Source: JAPOQD01 sp964620555
GTDB taxonomy: Bacteria > Pseudomonadota > Gammaproteobacteria > Pseudomonadales > Halieaceae
NCBI GenBank assembly: GCA_964620555.1
Contig: CAZUGZ010000003.1
Location: 1 to 64,000 of the forward strand
Direction: 5' to 3'
Length of the DNA stretch: 64,000 bases
The notes beneath the pieces are model-generated. The model saw only the letters and a program-made list of their open reading frames with translations, did not search any database and was not told the origin of the DNA. The position numbers and the translations under genes are program-made. Positions 18,246 to 27,628 of this stretch are shown piece after piece (position 1 is the first letter of the stretch; every line of letters begins with the position of its first letter).

Positions 18246-19067
18246 TCACGGGGTGCCCCGGACCCGCTTGCGGAACTGCCGTTCCATGCGCTCCCGCTCC
18301 CCGGGTGGCATGGTGGCAAGGGGCCTGGCCGCCAGCCCGGCGCAGCGGTAGAGGCTCTTGATGTCTCTTTTATCCAGTGACTGCCAGCGTCCCTGACGAA
18401 CCCTGGAGGGAAGGAATACCGGGCCGTAGCGTGTACGTTTCAGACGCGACACTTCACATCCCTGAGATTCCCACAGTCGCCGCACCTCACGGGTGCGCCC
18501 CTCCATGATGACCACGTAGTACCACTGATTACTACCCTCGCCGGGAACCGGCTGGATATCGGTAAAGCACGCCATGCCATCTTCCAGCATGACCCCTCGT
18601 TGCAGGATGTGGAGACTCTGTGCGCTGACTGCGCCGCGCACGCGTACCAGGTATTCCCGCTCGACCCGGGCGGACGGATGCATCAGCGCATTGGCGAGTT
18701 CGCCATCGGTAGTAAACAGCAACAGACCACTGGTGTTGTAGTCCAAACGCCCGACGGCGACCCAGCGCCCGCTTGCCAGGGTCGGCAGTCGATCAAATAC
18801 CGTTCGCCTCCCTTGCGGGTCGTGGCGAGAGCAAATTTCCCCGGGGGGCTTGTGGTAGAGAATTACCCGGGTTTTGGGGGCGGACCGGCTTTCGATCGGT
18901 TTGCCATCCACGGAAATGCGGGCTCGGTCGTCTACCCGGTCACCCAGTTGTGCCGGCCGGCCGTTGACCCGGACGCGGCCGGATTGAATCCAGCGTTCCA
19001 TTTCCCGCCGCGAACCCAGGCCGGCGCGAGCCAGGACTTTCTGCAGTTTTTCATCCGCGACTGCCAT
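18246..19067 (-). CDS. rluB: 23S rRNA pseudouridine synthase RluB
   Basis: This 273-aa protein has an N-terminal S4 RNA-binding domain ([21 protein letters not shown]) and the RsuA/RluB catalytic domain with [20 protein letters not shown], where the Asp is the nucleophile. [23 protein letters not shown] is the family C-terminal block. RluB makes pseudouridine 2605 in 23S rRNA. ATG 19067 was chosen for the GGAG just upstream; it overlaps the end of scpB by 17 bp. The scpA-scpB-rluB order is common in gammaproteobacteria. Confidence 0.92.
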   Translation of the reverse strand: MAVADEKLQKVLARAGLGSRREMERWIQSGRVRVNGRPAQLGDRVDDRARISVDGKPIESRSAPKTRVILYHKPPGEICSRHDPQGRRTVFDRLPTLASGRWVAVGRLDYNTSGLLLFTTDGELANALMHPSARVEREYLVRVRGAVSAQSLHILQRGVMLEDGMACFTDIQPVPGEGSNQWYYVVIMEGRTREVRRLWESQGCEVSRLKRTRYGPVFLPSRVRQGRWQSLDKRDIKSLYRCAGLAARPLATMPPGERERMERQFRKRVRGTP

Positions 19068-19704
19068 CGGACTCCGCTGGCTGCTGCTGTGCCGCCGGGC
19101 CTTCGGCGCTGCCCCCATCTTCCGACAGCTCATCGAAACCCAGTTCCCGGGTGAGGGTTTTGAAATCCCGGATCTGGGCCAGGGCGGGTAGCTGGGACAG
19201 GCTCTTGAGGTTGAAGTAATCCAGAAATTGGCGGGTGGTTGCCAGCAGGGCCGGGCGCCCAGGCACGTCGCGATGCCCCACCTCGCGCACCCAATCCCGT
19301 TCCATCAAGGTTTTGATGATATTGGAACTCAGGGCCACGCCACGAGTTTCTTCGATCTCGCCGCGAGTGATGGGCTGCCGGTAGGCGATCAACGCCAGGG
19401 TTTCCAACAGCGCGCGGGAGTACTTGACCGGGCGTTCACGCCAGAGCCGTTCTACCCACGGACTCAGTTCGCGGCGAATCTGGAAGCGAAAGCCGCTGGC
19501 AACTTCAGTCAGTTCAAAGCCGCGCTGCTCACAACGCTGGGCAATTTCTTTCAGTGCCGCACGAATGGCGGCATTTGGCGGGCGCTCGGCCGGCTCGAAC
19601 AGATCGGCCATATTCAGTACGGTCAACGGTTTGTCCGCTGCCAGAATGGCGGCCTCGAGAATCTGCACCAGGGGCGGCGCACTGGTCTCCGGTTCGTTAT
19701 TCAA
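19051..19704 (-). CDS. scpB: Segregation and condensation protein B
   Basis: ScpB is the winged-helix subunit of the SMC-ScpAB condensin used in chromosome segregation. The conserved block [29 protein letters not shown] is intact, followed by [22 protein letters not shown] and the [10 protein letters not shown] tail. A TTG at 19704 overlaps the scpA stop, has GGAG upstream, and gives 217 aa with the N-terminus aligned to Pseudomonas ScpB. An ATG at 19764 in the same frame would overlap scpA by 68 bp. The start is therefore moderately uncertain. Confidence 0.92.
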   Translation of the reverse strand: MNNEPETSAPPLVQILEAAILAADKPLTVLNMADLFEPAERPPNAAIRAALKEIAQRCEQRGFELTEVASGFRFQIRRELSPWVERLWRERPVKYSRALLETLALIAYRQPITRGEIEETRGVALSSNIIKTLMERDWVREVGHRDVPGRPALLATTRQFLDYFNLKSLSQLPALAQIRDFKTLTRELGFDELSEDGGSAEGPAAQQQPAESDGSRG

Positions 19705-20611
19705 TCGCCGGTGCTCCGCTGCCGACCCGGACGTGAATGGGGCCGAAGTTCTCTGTCTGCACAATCTCCACCAGGGATTCCCTCATCAGTTCCATCAGTG
19801 CCAGAAAGGTTACCACGACACCCAGCTTGCCCTCCTGCTCCCGGAACAGCGAGACAAAGGGCACGAACTGTCCGCCACTGCGCAGCGCTTCCAGCATCTC
19901 GGACATGCGCTCCTGGGTGGAGAGAACTTCCAGTTGTACCTGGTGGTGCTCGTACTGGGCGGCACGATGCAGTACTTCACCCAGTGCCACCAACAATTCC
20001 CGCATGCTCACATCGGGGTCGGGGCGGCTGCTCTCCCGCGCGGCGGGGCTGGCCTCAGCCCGGTAGTAGTCCCGTTCCATGCGCGGCAACTCGTCCAGAT
20101 CAGAGGCCGCTTTCTTGAAGCGCTCGTACTCCTGCAAACGCCGGATCAGCTCGGCGCGCGGGTCGGCCTCGTCCTCTTCCGCGGCGCCGCTGCGCGGCAG
20201 CAGCATGCGCGACTTGATCTCCGCCAGCATCGCCGCCATCAACAGGTACTCGGCGGCCAACTCGAATTGCAGGGCATCCATCAGTTCCACGTACTGCATG
20301 TACTGCTCGGTAACTTCGGCGACGTTGATGTCGAGAATATCCAGGTTCTGGCGCCGGATCAGGTACAGCAGCAGGTCCAGGGGCCCTTCAAAGGCCTCCA
20401 GAAACACTTCCAGTGCCTGTGGTGGAATGTAGAGGTCGCGGGGCAGCTCGGTAACCGCCTGTCCCAGTACCACCGCAAAGGGCATTTCGCCCTGTTGCGG
20501 TCGCCTGCGCAATTCAGCCAGCCTGGCAACGTCCCCGGCAGCGGGCTCGGCGCCGCTGCCCGCCGCCGCGGTTATCGCAGCCGGCCGATTCGTATCCCGG
20601 CTCTTCGCCAT
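19697..20611 (-). CDS. scpA: Segregation and condensation protein A
   Basis: ScpA is the kleisin that bridges SMC heads. FEGPLDLLLYLIRRQNLDILDINVAEVTEQY is the hallmark N-terminal block, followed by LAAEYLLMAAMLAEIKSRMLLP; the C-terminal winged helix reads VTFLALMELMRESLVEIVQ. The ATG at 20611 (MAKSRD) has AGGG upstream and gives 304 aa. A longer in-frame extension to 21166 runs antisense through the RND gene and is rejected. The stop overlaps the scpB TTG start by 8 bp. Confidence 0.93.
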   Translation of the reverse strand: MAKSRDTNRPAAITAAAGSGAEPAAGDVARLAELRRRPQQGEMPFAVVLGQAVTELPRDLYIPPQALEVFLEAFEGPLDLLLYLIRRQNLDILDINVAEVTEQYMQYVELMDALQFELAAEYLLMAAMLAEIKSRMLLPRSGAAEEDEADPRAELIRRLQEYERFKKAASDLDELPRMERDYYRAEASPAARESSRPDPDVSMRELLVALGEVLHRAAQYEHHQVQLEVLSTQERMSEMLEALRSGGQFVPFVSLFREQEGKLGVVVTFLALMELMRESLVEIVQTENFGPIHVRVGSGAPAIE

Positions 20612-20730
20612 GGAAAATGTCCCTGCAATACGGGAGGTTCCCGAACTGCCAGTATAACCGGGCAGGAACCATTGTGGGAGAGTTCCGCGACGGGCGCGGC
20701 AGCGACCGGGTAGAGACGGGGAAGCTCCGA

Positions 20731-23700
20731 TCAATTGTCCGTTGCCGTCGGCAACGGCTTTTGCCGGCGCGACCCAGCCGGCAATTGCACTGTCGAAGAC
20801 AAGCTCTCGACTGCGACCAACCAGCGCTCCAGAAGGGAGTACGCCGTTGGTACCACGACCAGCGTGAGCAGGGTGGAAAAGACCATACCGCCGATAACCG
20901 CCACCGCCATGGAACCGTATTGCGCAGCCCCTGTTCCCACACCCAGCGCAGCCGGCGTCATGGCCAGGACGACGGTCAGTGAGGTCATCACCACCGGCCG
21001 CATGCGCCGGGGACACGCTTGCAGGATGGCAGCATGCGTTTCCATACCCTGCGCCCGGTAACGGTTGACCAGGTCTACCAGCAGGATGGAGTTCTTGGCG
21101 ACCAGCCCGACCAGCAATATCAGCCCGATCATGGAGAAGACGTTCAGGGTGAGTCCGGTTACCCACAACGCGATGACGCCACCAGCGATGGCCATGGGCT
21201 GGGCGAGCATCACCAGTGCCGGTTGCAGGAAAGAATTGAACTGACTGGCGAGGACCATGTACACCAGGACCATACCGGTGATGAAGACAAAAATCAGGCC
21301 GCGGGTGGTTCTTTCCATTTCATTCGATGCCCCGATAAATTGAACATCCATGCCGGCTGGGAGGGTGGCAGCGGCAACCTGTCTGAAAATCTCCAACGCC
21401 TCGGCGAAGGCAATGCCCTCCGGTGTTCCGACAAAACCGGCGCTGTAGCTCAGGTTCAGGCGCTCCAGGGAAGCCGGGCCCACTGTTTCCCGTACCTCGA
21501 CCACCGCTGCCAGGCGTACGAGCTTTCCGTCGGCGCTCTTCAGATAGACATTTTCCAGGTCGCGGATGTCGCGCATAGCGCCGCGCTGGGCAGCCAGGCG
21601 CACGTCGTATCGCTCGCCGTCACCGGGGATGGCGTGGTATTTTGCTATATCCGCACCACCGACGAGAACCCTCACCGTATCGCCTATTTGCTGCGAGCTG
21701 ATACCCAGCGCCTTGGCACGGTTACGGTCGACGTCAAAAGTGAGCTGCGGTAGAGCCAGGTCCAGTTCCAGGTGTATGTTGTCCATACCGTCGTGCTCAC
21801 GCAGACGCTGCAGCATTTGCTCGGCGTAATGGGCAACCTCCTGCATCCCGGGCCCTGTAATATAGCCCTCGAAGGTATCGGGGCTCACACCGGGCGCAAT
21901 CGGGTAGTTGTTCAAATAGACTTCAACGCCGACCACCTGCTCCAGGGCAGCGTGGGTTCGGGCCATGACCACTGCCTGGCTTGCGCTCCGCTGCTTCCGG
22001 GGCAGCAGCATCACCCCGAGCGTGGCCTCGTTTACCTCGGCACCCCTGCCGTAGCCAACGGTGCTGAAAATGTGCGATACCGCGGGGTCGTCACGCAGAA
22101 TTGCCTCGACTGCGTCGAGCTTCTGCACCATGTAGTCGATGGATGTACCCAGCGGTGCTCGCAGTATGACTTCAAAGCGGGCTTCATCGTCGGCGGGGAA
22201 AAATTCCGCTCCGAGTCGGGTCACAAACCAGCTGCTGGAGGCGACCAGCAGCAGCGTGCCGAGCAGGACAGCGCCGCGTCGTTCCAGACTGAAAACGAGG
22301 AGGCGGCGATACCGGTTTTCAAGCGCTTTGTGGGCCCGCTCGAGCGGGGCCACCCATCTGCCGGGTGTTTTCCGGTACCGCAGGAAGCGGGAACACAGTA
22401 CCGGTGTCAAGGTCAGGGAGACGAACACGGAGGACAGCACCCCCATCACCACCACAGTGGCAAACGACCGGATAAAGATACCGAACATGCCCTCGGTAAA
22501 GATCACCGTACCGAAGATGCACACCAGGGTCAGGGAAGCCGCCATCACCGCGAAAATGACTTCCCGGGTACCCTGGATGGCTGCGGCATCCGGGTCGTTC
22601 ACCCCGGCTTCATGTTGGCGGTGGATGTTCTCCAGTACGACGATGGCGTCGTCCACCACCACCCCAATCAACAACAACAACGCCGAGAGAGTTATGGTGT
22701 TGAGGGTATAGTCCCCAAAGTACAGGACAACTATGGCACCGGCCAGGGAAACCGGCACCGCGGTACTGATGATCAGGGTGGCGGGGATGTTGAGCAGAAA
22801 TAACAGCACAACCACGCCGGCCAGCAGGGTGCCCTCCAGGATATGGTTTTGCAGGGCATTGGTGGCACGACTGATGATGTCGGCCTCATCGGTTACAACC
22901 AGCAGTTCAACACCATCCGGCAGTTGCGGCCGGACAGCGACCGCCAGTTGCTGTTTGACTTCCTTTACAATCGCAACCGTGTTGGCACCGCGGACCTTTC
23001 TGATGCCGATGGCGATGCCCTCGACGCCATTGAAGCGGGACAGGCCGCGCTTGTCGTCCAGGCCATCGGTCAGGCTGGCAACGTCCCTGAGCCTGATGGG
23101 TACCTGGTCACGGGACTGTATCACCAGGTCACCCAGTTCACGAATGCTGTGGTATTCCATATCCAGGTGCAGCATCTTCTCCTGCATGCCGCCAACCAGG
23201 TAGCCACCAGGAACCTGGATGTGTTCCCGGCCGAAGGCGCTGATCACATCCTGAGCGGTGAGCCCAAGCGCGGAGAGACTGCCCAGGTCGAGGTCCACGC
23301 GAATCTTCCGTTCGCGGCCTCCTCCGATTCTCACCTCTCCAACGCCACTGATATTTTCCAGGTAGTGACTGATCTTTTCTTCTGCGACGCGGTTCAATTC
23401 GATCAGGCCGCGGTCTCCCCGCAAAAACAGCCAGAGCACGGGAGAGTCACTGGGGTTGAACTTGATGATCACCGGCCGCTCTGCTTCCCGCGGAAGTTCG
23501 TTGAGTACCTGGTTGATTTTGCTCTGAACCTCGTTGAAGGCTATATCCGGGTCCTTTTCCGGCACGAACTGGACATAGACTTCCGAAACTCCCGGCCAGG
23601 AAGTGGAATGGATGATATCGATGCCGGGTACCGTATTCACGGCGGATTCCAGGACGCGGGTGATACTGTTATCCACCACTTCCGGGCTGGCTCCATCGTT

Positions 23701-23850
23701 GGCCGTGGTGATGACGACCCCCGGATAGTCGACATTGGGCATGCGGTCGGTGCCGATATCCCGGATACTGATCACCCCGAACAGGATGATGGCGGCATTG
23801 AGCATATAGGCCAATACCCGGTGGCGAACGAAGAACTCCGCGACATTCAT
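20731..23850 (-). CDS. RND efflux pump inner-membrane subunit (AcrB/MexB superfamily)
   Basis: This 1039-aa transporter has the full RND layout: a first membrane helix at 10-30, large periplasmic loops, and two membrane bundles. GVVVDDAIVVLENIHR carries the paired Asp residues of the proton relay. LMLAQPMAIAGGVIALWVTGLTLNVFSMIG and the C-terminal LVVVPTAYSLLERW are also typical. It is fed by an adaptor gene whose stop overlaps its ATG by 4 bp. No outer-membrane channel gene is next to it, so it would share one such as a TolC-like protein. Substrates are unknown. Confidence 0.93.
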   Translation of the reverse strand: MNVAEFFVRHRVLAYMLNAAIILFGVISIRDIGTDRMPNVDYPGVVITTANDGASPEVVDNSITRVLESAVNTVPGIDIIHSTSWPGVSEVYVQFVPEKDPDIAFNEVQSKINQVLNELPREAERPVIIKFNPSDSPVLWLFLRGDRGLIELNRVAEEKISHYLENISGVGEVRIGGGRERKIRVDLDLGSLSALGLTAQDVISAFGREHIQVPGGYLVGGMQEKMLHLDMEYHSIRELGDLVIQSRDQVPIRLRDVASLTDGLDDKRGLSRFNGVEGIAIGIRKVRGANTVAIVKEVKQQLAVAVRPQLPDGVELLVVTDEADIISRATNALQNHILEGTLLAGVVVLLFLLNIPATLIISTAVPVSLAGAIVVLYFGDYTLNTITLSALLLLIGVVVDDAIVVLENIHRQHEAGVNDPDAAAIQGTREVIFAVMAASLTLVCIFGTVIFTEGMFGIFIRSFATVVVMGVLSSVFVSLTLTPVLCSRFLRYRKTPGRWVAPLERAHKALENRYRRLLVFSLERRGAVLLGTLLLVASSSWFVTRLGAEFFPADDEARFEVILRAPLGTSIDYMVQKLDAVEAILRDDPAVSHIFSTVGYGRGAEVNEATLGVMLLPRKQRSASQAVVMARTHAALEQVVGVEVYLNNYPIAPGVSPDTFEGYITGPGMQEVAHYAEQMLQRLREHDGMDNIHLELDLALPQLTFDVDRNRAKALGISSQQIGDTVRVLVGGADIAKYHAIPGDGERYDVRLAAQRGAMRDIRDLENVYLKSADGKLVRLAAVVEVRETVGPASLERLNLSYSAGFVGTPEGIAFAEALEIFRQVAAATLPAGMDVQFIGASNEMERTTRGLIFVFITGMVLVYMVLASQFNSFLQPALVMLAQPMAIAGGVIALWVTGLTLNVFSMIGLILLVGLVAKNSILLVDLVNRYRAQGMETHAAILQACPRRMRPVVMTSLTVVLAMTPAALGVGTGAAQYGSMAVAVIGGMVFSTLLTLVVVPTAYSLLERWLVAVESLSSTVQLPAGSRRQKPLPTATDN

Positions 23851-24923
23851 TGCCCGTTATCCGCCTCGCTGAGCAGGCTGCCATCGGTGATCAGCAAGGC
23901 ACCCTGCACTACGACCCGGTCGGCTGCCTGAACGCCATCGCGAATTTCCACCCATTGGTCTTCCCGCCATCCCAGTTCAACCGCCTGCGCCAGCGCACGG
24001 CCATCCCGTACCACAAAGACATACTCCCGGCCCTCGCGTTTGACCACACTGAGGCTCGGAACCGTCAGCGCGGCCTGGTTGCGAGCCACCAGGAGCGTTG
24101 CGTCCACGCTGGCCCCGGGGTACCAGCCACCGGGATTATCGAACGCGACGGTGATTTCGAAGGTGCGATTGTGCGGATTGATACGCGGATTGATGCTGGT
24201 AACCGCTCCGATGGCAACGGCGTCTGGAGCGGCGGGGCTGCTGAGGCGAACCGGTTGGCCGATCTCTATCCTGGCGGCGTCCCGTTCCGGAAAGGAGAGA
24301 CGGGCGCGCAGGCGCTGTATCGACACCATGTCGAACAGCGATTGTCCGGGCTCTACGAAATCCCCGGCTGATACGTGACGACGGGCAATCATACCGCGCT
24401 GGGGCGCCTGAACGCGGGTCTTTGCATCGAGATGCCGGGCGAGTTCCCATTGTTTTTGGGCCACATCCCGCTGGGCGAGCAGCATCTGCAGGTGGTCCTG
24501 TTGATCTTCCAGATGGTCCGCGGACACGGCCAGGGTCTTTGCCAATCGTTCCAGACGCGCCACTTCCCGGCGTTGATTGGCGATCACTACCTGCTGGCGT
24601 TCCAGTTCGGCCTCGGACTTTTCCGCCTCGATCTGGTGCAGGGTGTTGTCGATCTCCAACAGCAGCTCACCGGGCTCGACGGTGTCGCCTTCCGCCACGT
24701 GCAGCCTGGTGATCTGCCCCGATGTTTCCGCGGAAATTGTGGGATCGTCAATGCTCTCTACACTGCCCAGGGCCGACAGAACATAGTCGATATCCCGCTG
24801 CACCGGCTGGGTGCTGGTGACCGGGACGCTCTTTTCCGGTACTTCGTTATCTTCCTGCGTGACCGCCTCGCCACAGCAGGCGAGCACGGCACAACCGGCC
24901 ACCAGGAACAGTTCCCTTTTCAT
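23847..24923 (-). CDS. RND efflux periplasmic adaptor (membrane fusion) lipoprotein
   Basis: This 358-aa adaptor has a hydrophobic signal with cysteines at LVAGC and LACC, so it is probably lipid-anchored. The barrel-sandwich half motifs ETSGQITRLHVAEGDTVEPGELL and VQAPQRGMIARRHVSAGDFVEPGQSLF flank a coiled-coil hairpin (about 95-165, rich in E/Q/R). A beta-barrel and membrane-proximal domain follow. It links the RND pump to an outer-membrane channel. Overlaps of 4 bp on both sides (with tetR and the pump gene) show a tight tetR-adaptor-pump operon. Confidence 0.92.
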   Translation of the reverse strand: MKRELFLVAGCAVLACCGEAVTQEDNEVPEKSVPVTSTQPVQRDIDYVLSALGSVESIDDPTISAETSGQITRLHVAEGDTVEPGELLLEIDNTLHQIEAEKSEAELERQQVVIANQRREVARLERLAKTLAVSADHLEDQQDHLQMLLAQRDVAQKQWELARHLDAKTRVQAPQRGMIARRHVSAGDFVEPGQSLFDMVSIQRLRARLSFPERDAARIEIGQPVRLSSPAAPDAVAIGAVTSINPRINPHNRTFEITVAFDNPGGWYPGASVDATLLVARNQAALTVPSLSVVKREGREYVFVVRDGRALAQAVELGWREDQWVEIRDGVQAADRVVVQGALLITDGSLLSEADNGQ

Positions 24924-25504
24924 GGGCGCACCACACCGTGCAAGAACAGGGAAACGATGTGGTCGGCCAGCACCGGCAGTTCTCTATGCTCCGGTTTGCC
25001 GCCGGACAGCATCTGGTTCAACTCGCGAGCCTCCAGTTGATGCAGAATCGTACCCGCCAGCGACAACAGCGTAAGCTGGCTATCCAGCTTTGAATCGATG
25101 TCTCTCAGCACATCATCCGCCAACTGTTGCAGGTTGGCGAAAACGCTGTTGGCCATTTTGGCCAACCGGCGCTGATCGCCTTCCAGGATTTCACGCATGT
25201 AGATGCGGCGAAAATGGGGGTCCGCGTCGAACAATTTCAGTATGGCCCTGACCAGTGCGGAAAACCGGTTGATTGGACAGGTTTCGGAGGCCAGGGATTC
25301 CGCCACATGGGAGGTTTTTTCTTCCGTCAGGTGGGCCACCGAGGCGAAGTAAAGCTCTTCCTTGTTGGCAAAGTGATGGTAGATGGCGGCTTGGGTGATG
25401 CCCGCGGCACGAGCGATCCGGCGCATGGAAACCCCGGTAACCCCGTGCTCTGCAAAGAGTTCTGCAGAAACCTCAAGGAGTCTTTCCTGTGTGGGCTCGG
25501 CCAT
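24920..25504 (-). CDS. TetR-family repressor of the RND efflux operon
   Basis: This 194-aa regulator has an N-terminal helix-turn-helix (RLLEVSAELFAEHGVTGVSMRRIARAAGITQAAIYHHFANKEEL) and a variable ligand domain. It is the first gene of the operon and overlaps the adaptor gene by 4 bp. A consensus promoter with an overlapping palindrome lies just upstream, which points to autorepression. Ligands cannot be told from the sequence. Confidence 0.92.
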   Translation of the reverse strand: MAEPTQERLLEVSAELFAEHGVTGVSMRRIARAAGITQAAIYHHFANKEELYFASVAHLTEEKTSHVAESLASETCPINRFSALVRAILKLFDADPHFRRIYMREILEGDQRRLAKMANSVFANLQQLADDVLRDIDSKLDSQLTLLSLAGTILHQLEARELNQMLSGGKPEHRELPVLADHIVSLFLHGVVRP

Positions 25505-25516
25505 GATGACTGGTAA

Positions 25517-25532
25517 CTAAACGTTCGTTAAG
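25517..25532. promoter_or_regulatory. Likely TetR operator
   Basis: CTAAACGTTCGTTAAG is a 16-bp imperfect palindrome with the core AACG-TT-CGTT. It covers the predicted transcription start of the efflux operon, so a bound repressor would block initiation. Confidence 0.6.
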
Positions 25533-25537
25533 GAGGA

Positions 25538-25566
25538 ACTATAAAACGATCTCAGCCCTTGGTCAA
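25538..25566 (-). promoter_or_regulatory. Sigma70-type promoter of the tetR-RND operon
   Basis: Read on the minus strand, TTGACC (25566-25561) and TATAGT (25543-25538) are separated by exactly 17 bp. Transcription would begin near 25531, inside the palindrome, and 27 bases before the tetR start codon. Confidence 0.7.
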
Positions 25567-25671
25567 GTTGTCGCATCCCGCGCTGGCAGCCGAGCAGGCA
25601 GGTTCATTCTGTCATTGCGTTACCTCGAAATAGCGATGCTTACCGGGAATCGTGCAATTCCTCTGCGGGAT

Positions 25672-26460
25672 TCAGACGCCACGCCAGATGGGTGCGCGCT
25701 TTTCCGCAAACGCGCGAGTACCTTCCACATTATCCTCGGCATGCCGCCAGATCTTGTACGCCGGGTACTCGTGCTGGGCGGCCATTGCACCAGACAGGCT
25801 GTGCTCGTCGAGCCCTCGCATAACGGTTTGCTTGGACGCGTTCAACGCCAATGGGGCACATTTGAGCATCTGCTCGCACCAGCGGCCGACCGCATCGTTG
25901 AGATCACGGGCCGCAACCACTTCATTGACAAACCCCAGTTGAAGGCCCTCCGCCGCCGTCACCGGTCGGGCCGTCAGGATCATGCCCATGGCCTGCTTCA
26001 GTCCGATTTGCCGGGCCAGCCGGTGCAGTCCGCCACCGAGGGCGACCGCACCGACCAACGGCTCCGGCAGGCCGAATGTCGCGTTCTCGGTGGCGATGAT
26101 CAGGTCGCAGGCGAGGGCGAGTTCGAAACCTCCGCCGAGCGCGACGCCGTTGACGGCGGCGACAACCGGTTTGTCCAGATCAAAGCGTTCAATCAGCCCG
26201 GCGTAGCCATGCGCCGGATATTCCGTTGCCAGCGCCCCTTGGCCGGCGGCCGCCTTCAAATCACTCCCCGCACAGAACGCCCTGTCGCCTGCGCCGATAA
26301 CGACACAGATTCTTCGCTCTTTATCGGCCGCAAACGCATCGAAGGCGGCTTCGAGTTCATGATGCATGGCGTTGCTGATCGCGTTCATGACCTCCGGCCG
26401 GTTCAAAGTGATCCTGGTGACGGGTCCTTCGATTTCAACGATGATGTTATTGAATTCCAT
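25672..26460 (-). CDS. Enoyl-CoA hydratase
   Basis: This is a 262-aa crotonase with both catalytic glutamates, in GGGFELALACDL and LPEPLVGAVALGG. AFCAGSDLKA marks the acyl-CoA oxyanion site. It should hydrate a 2-enoyl-CoA. ATG 26460 is preceded by GGAGGATC at good distance. It lies 168 bp downstream of a quinone-reductase-like gene on the same strand and marks the left edge of the long catabolic region. Confidence 0.9.
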   Translation of the reverse strand: MEFNNIIVEIEGPVTRITLNRPEVMNAISNAMHHELEAAFDAFAADKERRICVVIGAGDRAFCAGSDLKAAAGQGALATEYPAHGYAGLIERFDLDKPVVAAVNGVALGGGFELALACDLIIATENATFGLPEPLVGAVALGGGLHRLARQIGLKQAMGMILTARPVTAAEGLQLGFVNEVVAARDLNDAVGRWCEQMLKCAPLALNASKQTVMRGLDEHSLSGAMAAQHEYPAYKIWRHAEDNVEGTRAFAEKRAPIWRGV

Positions 26461-26599
26461 TGGATGATCCTCCAGCGAACAGTTTCCTGCGCAGTGTGGG
26501 GGGAAAATTACTTTGGTATTGACAGACCGCCACCTCGGGTCCGATAGCCTCCCTCAGCGCCAGTAAAATGCTGCGCAGGAGTTCAGGGGTAGTCTGCAT
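26447..26599 (-). CDS. Possible small protein of 50 aa
   Basis: An ATG at 26599 opens a 50-aa frame (MQTTPELLRSILLALREA...) that fills the gap between the oxidoreductase and enoyl-CoA hydratase genes and overlaps the hydratase start by 14 bp. The N-terminal half could form an amphipathic helix. No known family is recognised and the ribosome site is poor, so it may not be expressed. Confidence 0.25.
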   Translation of the reverse strand: MQTTPELLRSILLALREAIGPEVAVCQYQSNFPPTLRRKLFAGGSSNGIQ

Positions 26600-26628
26600 T
26601 CTCGGTCGTTCCCGCAACGTGCCCCGGA

Positions 26629-27555
26629 TCAGCAACTCAGTACAATTTTGCCACGCGTGTGCCCCTCCTGAATGAGGTCGTGGGCCTGTGCGACCTCTTC
26701 CAGTGCAAAGACTGCATCGACGTGTGTGACGACCTCTCCGGCGTCGACCAGGGCAGCAATTTCCGCTAGTTGGGCGCCGTCCGGGTGCACCATGATATTC
26801 ATCATCTCGACCCCGGCGGCTCTGGCTTTTTCCGCGGTGCCCGGGTTTCCCCCGGGGGCTACCTGCAACAGGACAGCGCCGGGTTTCAGGGCGGCCAGCA
26901 GGTGATCGACTCCATCTCCGACGAGGTCCAGTGCCAGATCCACCCCGGTCGGCTGACTCGCCGTACCATCGGTGCGGTAGTCAAAGACCTCCTGCGCACC
27001 CAGACCCTGAACGTAGTCCGCATTCCTGGCCGAGGCCGTGGCAATGACCCGGGCCCCTTTGGCCCTGGCAAACTGCACGGCGAAACTGCCAACCCCGCCG
27101 GCTGCTCCATGTATCAGTACGCTCTGTCCCGCAACCAGGCTGGCGTGCTCGAACAGGCCCTGCCAGGCAGTCAGGGCGGCCAGCGGTATCGAAGCAGCCT
27201 GAATATCGTCCACCAGACCAGGGCTGTGGGCTACCCGCTGGGCATCGACACTGGTGTACTCCGCGTAGGCACCGATAATCCCCAGCAGGGAGTAAACCCG
27301 CTCGCCGACCGCAAAACCGGTGACGCCCTCGCCCAATTCTTCCACTACTCCGGCGATATCCCCACCCAGAATACAGGGCATGGTCAATGGAAACCTCTCC
27401 TTCACATAGCCTGAGCGAAGCTTCCAGTCCACCGGGTTGACCCCCAGGGCACGGTTTCGTATCAGCACCTGGCCCGGGGCTGCCTCGGGCCTGTCGACTT
27501 CATCGATACTGAGGGCGCCTGAATCGCCGTAGTCGTGTATTCGAATTGCCTTCAT
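26629..27555 (-). CDS. Zinc-independent NADP-dependent alcohol dehydrogenase/quinone reductase (MDR family)
   Basis: This 308-aa medium-chain reductase has the GroES-like half with RNRALGVNPVDWKLRSGY and no structural zinc cysteines, then the nucleotide-binding motif IHGAAGGVGSFAVQFARAKGA. It resembles NADPH:quinone reductases and enoyl reductases of the QOR group. An 18-bp palindrome shared with seven other promoters in the window lies about 50 bp upstream of its ATG. The substrate is unknown. Confidence 0.88.
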   Translation of the reverse strand: MKAIRIHDYGDSGALSIDEVDRPEAAPGQVLIRNRALGVNPVDWKLRSGYVKERFPLTMPCILGGDIAGVVEELGEGVTGFAVGERVYSLLGIIGAYAEYTSVDAQRVAHSPGLVDDIQAASIPLAALTAWQGLFEHASLVAGQSVLIHGAAGGVGSFAVQFARAKGARVIATASARNADYVQGLGAQEVFDYRTDGTASQPTGVDLALDLVGDGVDHLLAALKPGAVLLQVAPGGNPGTAEKARAAGVEMMNIMVHPDGAQLAEIAALVDAGEVVTHVDAVFALEEVAQAHDLIQEGHTRGKIVLSC

Positions 27556-27603
27556 TGGTGAACTCCTGTCCTGCTCAGCAAAAAAACTATCCCAGCGGCC
27601 ATA

Positions 27604-27621
27604 CTATAACAGTAGCTATAG
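27604..27621. promoter_or_regulatory. Shared 18-bp palindrome, site 1 (CTATAAC-N4-GCTATAG)
   Basis: The arms CTATAAC and GCTATAG surround AGTA. The site is 49 bp upstream of the oxidoreductase start at 27555 and just past the stop of the next gene, so it most likely controls the oxidoreductase. Confidence 0.6.
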
Positions 27622-27628
27622 AAATCCA

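Noticed and set aside
20612..21166. 185-residue N-terminal extension of ScpA
   Set aside because: It runs antisense through the RND pump gene and has no ScpA homology; MAKSRD at 20611 is the natural start.
25531..25536. AGGAGG on the plus strand as a ribosome site
   Set aside because: No plus-strand gene starts nearby; the tetR gene reads the other way.
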